From positions 1 through 5,501 of the forward strand of contig CAYSTA010000057.1 in the NCBI GenBank assembly GCA_964433845.1: 5,501 bases of DNA, in the 5' to 3' direction. A program made the translations under genes and the position numbers. Positions 1-5,501 of this stretch are shown piece by piece; positions within the stretch are counted from its first letter, which is position 1, and the number at the start of each line of letters is the position of its first letter. Origin of the DNA: MAG-121220-bin8 sp964433845 (GTDB lineage: Bacteria; Bacteroidota; Bacteroidia; Flavobacteriales; Flavobacteriaceae). A model generated the notes under the pieces. That model did not search any database. It was given only the letters and a program-made list of their open reading frames with translations, and was not told the DNA's origin.

Positions 1-495
1 TTCTTCAGCAGGTTTTTCTTCAGCTGTTGCTTCTTCTTCAATCAATGCTTGCTCTGCTTTAAGTTTTCTTTTTTCACTTGCTTCTTTTTCTAATTCAAGT
101 GCTTTATTCTTTTTATCAGTTGCTTCTTTATCGAGTTTAGCTTTTTTACCATCAACACTAGATTGTTTTTCTGAAATCCATGCTTGGAATTTTTCTTCTG
201 CTTCTTCTTCTGTTAGTGCTCCTTTTTTTATACCATTTAGTAAATGATTTTTAAGAAGAACACCTTTGTATGATAAAATAGCTCTAGCTGTATCGGTTGG
301 CTGCGCACCAAATTGAATCCATTTTACACATTCTTGTAAATCAAGATCAATTGAAGCTGGATTTGTATTTGGATTGTAGGTTCCTAATTTTTGTAAGTAA
401 CGGCCGTCTCTTTTTGCTCTCGCGTCAGCCGCAACTATCCAGTAAAAAGGTTTTCCTTTTTTACCGTGTCTTTGAAGTCTAATTTTTACTGCCAT
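1..495 (-). CDS. rpsP: 30S ribosomal protein S16, 3' end outside window
   Basis: Small-subunit ribosomal protein S16, which binds 16S rRNA and helps 30S assembly. Reading the minus strand from the ATG at 495-493 gives 165 codons with no stop, so the C-terminus lies beyond the left edge. The start MAVKIRLQRHGKKGKPFYWIV, then ADARAKRDGRYLQKLGTYNP and, near residues 66-82, PTDTARAILSYKGVLLK, are the S16 signature. The globular S16 core occupies about residues 1-85. Residues 90-165 form a low-complexity Lys/Glu/Ala-rich, probably helical tail (for example EEEAEEKF near 97-103 and repeated KEA/EKE units). Most bacterial S16 proteins are only about 80-90 residues; long charged tails are, to my knowledge, common in Bacteroidota. 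No Shine-Dalgarno sequence precedes the start, as is normal in this phylum. It is divergent from dnaE and has its own promoter at 542-572. Identification is secure; only the full length is unknown. Confidence 0.96.
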   Translation of the reverse strand, partial: MAVKIRLQRHGKKGKPFYWIVAADARAKRDGRYLQKLGTYNPNTNPASIDLDLQECVKWIQFGAQPTDTARAILSYKGVLLKNHLLNGIKKGALTEEEAEEKFQAWISEKQSSVDGKKAKLDKEATDKKNKALELEKEASEKRKLKAEQALIEEEATAEEKPAEE

Positions 496-510
496 ATCAA
501 ATTAATTTGT

Positions 511-525
511 AAGGTCCGAAACCTT
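511..525 (-). promoter_or_regulatory. small hairpin in the rpsP 5' leader
   Basis: On the minus strand the segment reads AAGGT-TTCGG-ACCTT, a perfect 5-bp stem with a 5-nt loop. It lies in the predicted rpsP leader of about 40 nt, ending 15 nt before the ATG. Such a short stem could arise by chance. It is not followed by a U-tract, so it is not a terminator. A role in translation control of rpsP is only a guess. Confidence 0.25.
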
Positions 526-541
526 TGTTATTAATGAGGTG

Positions 542-572
542 CAAATTTAATTTTTTTTTCTAAACTAACAAA
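542..572 (-). promoter_or_regulatory. Bacteroidota-type promoter of rpsP
   Basis: Read on the minus strand, TTTG (572-569) is followed after exactly 19 nt by TAAATTTG (549-542), a full match to the Bacteroidota primary sigma factor pattern of TTTG near -33 and TAnnTTTG near -7. The 19-nt spacer contains a run of nine A. Transcription should start around 535-538, giving a leader of about 40 nt before the rpsP ATG at 495. Both boxes and the spacing agree, so this is a strong prediction, although made from pattern alone. Confidence 0.7.
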
Positions 573-647
573 TCAATTTTTTTAAAACTAAATGAGTTAA
601 TAACTTAGAAAGATTCTTCTGTTTTTTATTAAAAAGATAGCTAAATT

Positions 648-655
648 TAATTTTG
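648..655 (+). promoter_or_regulatory. probable -7 box of the dnaE promoter
   Basis: TAATTTTG matches the Bacteroidota TAnnTTTG -7 element exactly. No TTTG lies at the usual distance upstream; the equivalent position is in a T-rich stretch (about 622-627), so the -33 element is poor. If used, transcription would begin around 659-662 and the mRNA would have under about 10 nt before the ATG at 669. In an AT-rich gap a chance match is possible. Confidence 0.45.
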
Positions 656-668
656 TAATTTTTATTTA

Positions 669-3600
669 ATGTTTTTAGTTTTTGATACAGAAACCACCGG
701 TTTACCTAAAAAATGGAGTGCTCCTGTTAGTGATGTTGATAATTGGCCTAGATGTGTTCAATTGGCTTGGCAATTACATGACATTAAAGGTGAATTGATA
801 TCAAATCATAGTTATCTTATTGCTCCACAAAACTTTAATATTCCTTTTGAATCAGAAAAAATACATGGTATTTCAACGGATTTGGCTTTAAAAATTGGAA
901 AAGATATAAATGAAGTTTTAGAATTATTTATTTCAGATTATGAGAAATCAGGCTTCTTAGTTGGACATAATGTAAAATTTGATATAAATATTTTAGGTTC
1001 AGAATTGTTTAGGATAGGCCATGCAATTGATATCACTAAAAAAGATGTTTTAGATACCTGTAGTGAAATAACTGCTAATGTTTGCAAACTTCCGGGTGGA
1101 AGACGAGGAAAATATAAGTTTCCAACATTAGTGGAAATTTACTCTTTATTATTTGAAGAAAAATTTAGTGAGGCACATAATGCATCTGCAGATGTGGAAG
1201 CAACTTCAAGAGTGTTTTTTGAATTGGTTAGAAAAGGAGTTTTTGATCAATCTGTTTTTAAGGGATATCCAGACTTAATAAATAACTTAATAAATGATGA
1301 TGACACTCCAATTCCATTATTAGGTTTAAAGCACTTAAATCTAAAAAAAGAGTCTGAAAAGATTAATAAAAGTTTAAATAAGGAGAATAAAGTTGAAAAT
1401 AAAATTGTTCAAGAAATTCCAGATAATTTAAAATCTGTTCCCTTTGTTCATCTTCACAATAATTCACAATTTTCTGTTTTACAATCAACTTCTAGGATAA
1501 TTAATTTAGTGAGAAAAGCAGCTGAATTTAATATGCCTGCAATTGCCATTACAGATAGAGCAAATATGATGGGATGTTTTCATTTTATAAAAGCTATAAA
1601 AAATCACAATAGTCAAGTTTCAAATGAAACAGAGTATAATAAAATTAAACCTATAATTGGTTGTGAATTAAATGTATGTACTAACCATTTAGATAAAAGT
1701 CATAGAAATGATGGATACCAAATCGTTTTTTTAGCAAAAAATAAAAATGGTTATCAAAATTTATCAAAAATGTGTTCTTTAGGTTATACAGATGGTTTTT
1801 ATTATGTGCCTAGAGTTGATAGAGAAATTGTTAAAAAATATAAAGAAGATCTTATAGTCTTGTCAGGCAACATGTATGGTGAAATAGGATCAAAGATTTT
1901 AAATATAGGAGAAAATCAAGCTGAAGAAGCTCTTTTATGGTGGAAACAAATTTTTGATGAAGATTTTTATTTAGAAATCATGAGACATGGTCAAGAGGAT
2001 GAAGATCGTGTAAATGTAGTTTTAGAAAAGTTTGCTCATAAACATGATGTTCAAATAATTCCTACAAATAATAGTTTCTACTTAAATAAAGAAGATGCTA
2101 ATGCTCATGATATTTTACTATGTGTAAAAGATGGAGAAAAACAGTCTACTCCAATTGGTAGAGGGAGGGGGTTTAGATACGGATTGCCTAACCAAGAATA
2201 TTATTTTAAATCTCCAAACGAAATGAAATTCTTGTTTAAAGACATGCCAAATGCTGTCACAAACATATTGGATGTTGTAGATAAAATCGACGAATACGAT
2301 CTTGCTAGAGAAGTGCTTCTTCCTAAATTTAAAATTCCAAAAGAATTTAATTCTAAAAGTAAATCTAAAGAAGATATTGAAAATGAATACTTAAAGCATT
2401 TGACTTATGAAGGCGCAAAAAAGTATTATAATAAAATTTCAAAAGAACTTGAAGAAAGAATTTTATTTGAATTAAATGTTATAAAAAGTTCAGGATATCC
2501 AGGCTATTTTTTAATTGTACAAGATTTAATAAAAGCAGCAAGAGAAATGGGAGTTTCAGTTGGGCCTGGTAGAGGATCTGCAGCTGGATCAGTTGTTGCT
2601 TATTGCTTAGAAATAACAAAAATTGATCCAATAAAATATGATTTGCTTTTTGAAAGATTCTTAAATCCAGATAGGGTCAGTATGCCAGATATTGATATTG
2701 ATTTTGATGATGAAGGCAGGAATAAAGTAATTGACTACGTGATTGAAAAATATGGATCAAATCAGGTAGCTCAAATAATAACATATGGAAAAATGGCTGC
2801 CAAATCTTCAATAAGAGATACGGCTAGAGTTCTTGATTTATCCCTTGGTGATGCTGACAGATTAGCTAAATTAATTCCTAACTTAAAATTAAAAGACATT
2901 TTTGAAAGAAATGAAAAAAAATTAAGTGACGAATTAAGATCAGAAGAGTTTAGTAATATAATGGAACTAAAATCTTTATCAAATGGAGATGATTTACAAG
3001 CAGAAACTATCAATCAGGCAAGAGTTTTAGAAGGTAGTCTCAGAAATGTAGGTACACATGCATGTGGTATTATAATTACTCCTGATGACATTACTAATTT
3101 TGTTCCCATTGCTACTGCTAAAGACTCTAATTTGTATGTTACCCAATATGATAATGCTGTAGTTGAAAGCGCAGGTCTTTTAAAGATGGATTTTTTAGGA
3201 TTAAAGACACTTACTTTAATAAAGGATACAGTAAAACTTATTAGATATAAACATAACGTTGAATTAGATATTGATACAATTCCTTTAGATGATACAAAAA
3301 CTTATGAGTTGTTTCAGAAAGGTAATACTGTTGGAATATTTCAGTATGAAAGTGCAGGAATGCAAAAATATCTTAGAGATCTAAAACCTACAATTTTTGA
3401 AGATTTAATTGCAATGAACGCTTTATATCGCCCAGGGCCATTAGATTATATACCTTCTTTTGTAAACAGAAAAAATGGGAAAGAAGATATTTCATATGAT
3501 ATTCCAGTTATGGAAGAATTTCTTAAGGAAACGTATGGTATAACTGTATATCAAGAACAAGTAATGCAACTTTCTCAGAAACTAGCCAATTTTTCAAAGG

Positions 3601-5003
3601 GTGATGCTGATTTATTAAGAAAAGCTATGGGCAAGAAAATATTTGAGCTATTAAATAAACTAAAACCAAAATTTTTGGATGGAGGAGAATCTAATGGACA
3701 TTCTAGAGAGATCCTTGAAAAAATTTGGAAAGATTGGGAAGCTTTTGCTTCCTACGCTTTTAACAAATCACATTCAACATGTTATGCTTTGATTGCATAT
3801 CAAACAGCTTATTTAAAATCTCATTATCCGGCAGAATATATGGCAGCGGTATTGTCAAATAATATGAACGACATAAAACAGGTTAGTTTTTTTATGGAAG
3901 AATGTAAGAGAATGTCCATTAGTGTTTTAGGTCCAGATGTAAATGAATCCTATTACAAGTTTACCGTGAATGACAATAATGCAATTAGATTTGGAATGGG
4001 AGCAGTTAAAGGTGTTGGGTCGGCTGCTGTAAATTCAATAATTAAGGGAAGAGATAACAAAAAGTATAAATCAATTTTTGATTTAACAAAAAACATTGAT
4101 TTAAGAGCCGCTAATAAAAAGGCATTTGACAGCCTAGTTTATGCAGGAGGTTTTGATTCTTTTAAAGGTGTTCATAGAGCTCAATATTTACACGATAATG
4201 GAGATGGAGTTACTTTTATAGAGAAAGCATTAAAATTTGGTTCTAAATTTCAAGAAAACAAAAATTCTGCTCAAGTTAGTTTGTTTGAAAATTCTTCAGA
4301 TATACAATTAAATGAACCTCAAATTCCTGATTGTTCTCCATGGTCTACTTTAAGTCAACTAAAGCGAGAAAAGGAAGTAGTTGGAATTTATATTTCTGGT
4401 CATCCTTTGGATGATTTTAGATTACCAATGGATCATTTTTGCAATGCCTCCCTAGATGTTTTAAAAAATTTAGATGATTTAGTTAATAAAGAGCTAAGAC
4501 TGGGCGGAATTGTAGGTGAAGTGGAACATAGAATTTCTAAAAACGGAAAAGGGTGGGCAAGGTTCACTTTTGAAGACTATAAAGATTCATATGATTTTAG
4601 GATTTTTGGCGAAGAGTATTTAAAATTTAAACATTTTTTATTAGAAAGTAGCTTTTTATTTTTAAGAATATTAGTAAAAGAAGGATGGAAAGATAGAGAT
4701 ACAGGAATAACAGGTGAGCCAAGAATTACCTTCCTATCATTTCAACAATTACAAGATACTCTTGCTAATAATGCTAAAAAATTGACATTACAATTGGATA
4801 TAAATGATTTTGATGATCAAAAAATAGATGAATTAAAAAAGATCTTTAAAAAACATAAAGGAAATCAAAAATTAGAAATTTCTTTTTTTGAAAATGATGA
4901 AAAAATAAAATTGACTATGCCAAGTGAGAATCATAAAATATCAATCACGGAAGATTTAATTTCATCGATTGAAAAAAACAATTTACATTTTAAATTAAAG
5001 TAA
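669..5003 (+). CDS. dnaE: DNA polymerase III alpha subunit with fused N-terminal DEDDh proofreading exonuclease
   Basis: Replicative C-family DNA polymerase of 1444 residues, longer than the roughly 1160 of E. coli DnaE because of an N-terminal DnaQ-like exonuclease. Domains: exonuclease, about 1-190, with Exo I D6-T-E8, Exo II D105 and Exo III H170-x4-D175 (DEDDh set complete); Lys/Asn-rich linker, about 205-255; PHP domain, about 258-540, starting FVHLHNNSQFSVL; polymerase palm, fingers and thumb, with GPGRGSAAGS at 632-641, catalytic D676 and D678 in PDIDIDFDD, and D841 in KMDFLGLKTLT; helix-hairpin-helix region near 1105-1165 (FGMGAVKGVG); beta-clamp motif QVSLF at 1202-1206; OB fold, about 1275-1365; C-terminal domain, about 1370-1444, where DnaE normally contacts tau. 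The ATG at 669 is right because Exo I begins five residues later. There is no Shine-Dalgarno sequence. PHP metal-ligand positions look substituted (N265, R297, N468, F470), so proofreading probably rests on the fused exonuclease. The gene is intact, with trxA 43 nt downstream. Flavobacterial DnaE proteins share this architecture, so the fusion is not new. Confidence 0.97.
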   Translation: MFLVFDTETTGLPKKWSAPVSDVDNWPRCVQLAWQLHDIKGELISNHSYLIAPQNFNIPFESEKIHGISTDLALKIGKDINEVLELFISDYEKSGFLVGHNVKFDINILGSELFRIGHAIDITKKDVLDTCSEITANVCKLPGGRRGKYKFPTLVEIYSLLFEEKFSEAHNASADVEATSRVFFELVRKGVFDQSVFKGYPDLINNLINDDDTPIPLLGLKHLNLKKESEKINKSLNKENKVENKIVQEIPDNLKSVPFVHLHNNSQFSVLQSTSRIINLVRKAAEFNMPAIAITDRANMMGCFHFIKAIKNHNSQVSNETEYNKIKPIIGCELNVCTNHLDKSHRNDGYQIVFLAKNKNGYQNLSKMCSLGYTDGFYYVPRVDREIVKKYKEDLIVLSGNMYGEIGSKILNIGENQAEEALLWWKQIFDEDFYLEIMRHGQEDEDRVNVVLEKFAHKHDVQIIPTNNSFYLNKEDANAHDILLCVKDGEKQSTPIGRGRGFRYGLPNQEYYFKSPNEMKFLFKDMPNAVTNILDVVDKIDEYDLAREVLLPKFKIPKEFNSKSKSKEDIENEYLKHLTYEGAKKYYNKISKELEERILFELNVIKSSGYPGYFLIVQDLIKAAREMGVSVGPGRGSAAGSVVAYCLEITKIDPIKYDLLFERFLNPDRVSMPDIDIDFDDEGRNKVIDYVIEKYGSNQVAQIITYGKMAAKSSIRDTARVLDLSLGDADRLAKLIPNLKLKDIFERNEKKLSDELRSEEFSNIMELKSLSNGDDLQAETINQARVLEGSLRNVGTHACGIIITPDDITNFVPIATAKDSNLYVTQYDNAVVESAGLLKMDFLGLKTLTLIKDTVKLIRYKHNVELDIDTIPLDDTKTYELFQKGNTVGIFQYESAGMQKYLRDLKPTIFEDLIAMNALYRPGPLDYIPSFVNRKNGKEDISYDIPVMEEFLKETYGITVYQEQVMQLSQKLANFSKGDADLLRKAMGKKIFELLNKLKPKFLDGGESNGHSREILEKIWKDWEAFASYAFNKSHSTCYALIAYQTAYLKSHYPAEYMAAVLSNNMNDIKQVSFFMEECKRMSISVLGPDVNESYYKFTVNDNNAIRFGMGAVKGVGSAAVNSIIKGRDNKKYKSIFDLTKNIDLRAANKKAFDSLVYAGGFDSFKGVHRAQYLHDNGDGVTFIEKALKFGSKFQENKNSAQVSLFENSSDIQLNEPQIPDCSPWSTLSQLKREKEVVGIYISGHPLDDFRLPMDHFCNASLDVLKNLDDLVNKELRLGGIVGEVEHRISKNGKGWARFTFEDYKDSYDFRIFGEEYLKFKHFLLESSFLFLRILVKEGWKDRDTGITGEPRITFLSFQQLQDTLANNAKKLTLQLDINDFDDQKIDELKKIFKKHKGNQKLEISFFENDEKIKLTMPSENHKISITEDLISSIEKNNLHFKLK

Positions 5004-5022
5004 TTTTTATTTATAAAATCTG

Positions 5023-5030
5023 TATTTTTA
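5023..5030 (+). promoter_or_regulatory. possible weak -7 box for trxA
   Basis: TATTTTTA in the 43-nt dnaE-trxA gap differs from TAnnTTTG only at the last base. No TTTG or TTG is found about 19 nt upstream, where the end of dnaE lies. It would place the start of transcription about 10-13 nt before the trxA ATG. trxA may equally be read through from dnaE, since no terminator hairpin lies between them. Confidence 0.25.
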
Positions 5031-5046
5031 CACAAAAATTATAATT

Positions 5047-5364
5047 ATGGCATTAGAAATTACGGATGCAAACTTTGATGAATTAGTTCTAAAATCTACA
5101 AAACCTGTTATGGTTGATTTCTGGGCTGAATGGTGTGGTCCATGCAGAATGCTAGGACCAATAATTGAAGAAGTTAGTAAAGATTATGAAGGAAAAGCAG
5201 TAGTTGGTAAATTAGATGTTGACTCTAATCAAGAATTTGCAGCTAAGTTTGGAGTAAGAAATATTCCTACTGTTTTAGTTTTTAATAAAGGAGAACTTAT
5301 TAATAGACAAGTTGGAGTATCTCCAAAAAACATTTATACAGAAAGTTTAGACGCTTTATTATAG
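5047..5364 (+). CDS. trxA: thioredoxin
   Basis: Cytoplasmic thioredoxin of 105 residues, close to the 109 of E. coli TrxA. It reduces disulfides in proteins such as ribonucleotide reductase and peroxiredoxins and is itself reduced by thioredoxin reductase. The active site W29-C30-G31-P32-C33 lies in VDFWAEWCGPCRM. The buried acidic residue (D24), the lysine of GKLDVD (K55), the cis-proline in RNIPT (P74) and the glycine in RQVG (G90) are all where TrxA has them. There is no signal peptide or membrane segment, which argues against the TlpA/ResA type of exported thioredoxin. The ATG at 5047 gives the usual short N-terminus and is preceded by an A-rich stretch without a Shine-Dalgarno sequence. 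It sits 43 nt after dnaE on the same strand and may be co-transcribed with it. The stop is TAG; no terminator hairpin is visible after it. Confidence 0.97.
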   Translation: MALEITDANFDELVLKSTKPVMVDFWAEWCGPCRMLGPIIEEVSKDYEGKAVVGKLDVDSNQEFAAKFGVRNIPTVLVFNKGELINRQVGVSPKNIYTESLDALL

Positions 5365-5385
5365 TTTATCGTATTTCCCTATTTG

Positions 5386-5416
5386 TTTGTAGAATTAAAA
5401 ATGCAGTGTATATTTG
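5386..5416 (+). promoter_or_regulatory. Bacteroidota-type promoter of tRNA-Asp
   Basis: TTTG (5386-5389), a 19-nt spacer, then TATATTTG (5409-5416) match the Bacteroidota promoter pattern fully, with the same spacing as the rpsP promoter. A second TTTG lies at 5382-5385. Transcription should begin near 5420-5423, about 10 nt before the mature tRNA 5' end at 5431. The tRNA therefore seems to be transcribed independently of trxA. Confidence 0.7.
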
Positions 5417-5430
5417 CTCTCGCTAATCTA

Positions 5431-5501
5431 GGTCTGGTAGTTCAGCTGGTTAGAATACCTGCCTGTCACGCAGGGGGTCGCGGGTTCGAGTCCCGTCCAG
5501 A
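5431..5501 (+). tRNA. tRNA-Asp, anticodon GTC, 3' end outside window
   Basis: Decodes Asp codons GAC and GAU. The cloverleaf folds fully: acceptor 5' strand GGTCTGG at 5431-5437; D stem GTTC/GAAT (5440-5443 with 5453-5456, one G-T pair); anticodon stem CCTGC/GCAGG (5458-5462 with 5470-5474) around loop CTGTCAC, with GTC at 5465-5467; variable loop 5475-5479; T stem GCGGG/CCCGT (5480-5484 with 5492-5496) around TTCGAGT. C38 and G10, expected in tRNA-Asp, are present. The acceptor 3' strand CCAGA starts at 5497 and is cut by the window edge, leaving out the last two paired bases, the discriminator base and any encoded CCA. Confidence 0.97.

Noticed and set aside
297..482. 61-codon open frame on the plus strand
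   Set aside because: It lies wholly antisense to rpsP, whose S16 sequence is unmistakable. The translated peptide resembles no family I recognise and has no promoter or start context of its own.
1281..1440. Asn/Lys-rich linker of DnaE as a sign of a pseudogene or of two separate genes
   Set aside because: The frame is continuous with no stop or new start context, and both flanking domains keep their catalytic residues. It reads as a flexible interdomain linker.
2914..2921. Run of eight A inside dnaE, a possible frameshift or slippage site
   Set aside because: The frame continues through it with conserved DnaE sequence on both sides. Runs of this length are expected in AT-rich coding DNA with many Lys codons, and no alternative-frame product is evident.
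2771..3013. 80-codon open frame on the minus strand
   Set aside because: It is antisense inside the polymerase domain of dnaE, Ser/Leu/Phe-rich as expected from the reverse of Lys/Glu/Asp-rich coding, and has no independent support.
5365..5385. Possible terminator after trxA
   Set aside because: No stem-loop followed by a T-run could be found between the trxA stop and the tRNA promoter.
5431..5501. tRNA-Asp as an integration site for a mobile element
   Set aside because: tRNA 3' ends are common attachment sites, but the 3' end and everything downstream lie outside the window, and no integrase or repeat of the tRNA end is present here.

Overview
The window is AT-rich chromosomal DNA (roughly 30% GC by eye) from a member of the Bacteroidota, most likely a flavobacterium. 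Three things point there. The replicative polymerase carries an N-terminal proofreading exonuclease in the same chain, the arrangement I know from flavobacterial DnaE. Ribosomal protein S16 has a long Lys/Glu/Ala-rich C-terminal tail. Promoters follow the Bacteroidota pattern (TTTG, 19-nt spacer, TAnnTTTG), and no start codon is preceded by a Shine-Dalgarno sequence.

Layout: positions 1-495 (minus strand) hold the 5' part of rpsP (S16), which runs off the left edge. Positions 496-668 are a divergent intergenic region with a strong rpsP promoter and a weaker dnaE promoter. Positions 669-5003 (plus) encode a 1444-residue DNA polymerase III alpha subunit fused to a DEDDh 3'-5' exonuclease. After 43 nt, positions 5047-5364 (plus) encode thioredoxin TrxA. 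A 66-nt gap with a clear promoter leads into tRNA-Asp(GTC) at 5431, which is cut by the right edge about three bases before its mature encoded end.

All the genes are housekeeping: translation (S16, tRNA-Asp), chromosome replication with built-in proofreading (DnaE), and thiol redox (TrxA). I see no mobile element, CRISPR array, toxin-antitoxin pair or defence system. The most interesting points are the polymerase's domain architecture, in which a seemingly inactivated PHP domain coexists with a fused exonuclease, and the details of the promoters. I do not think the window holds a new system.
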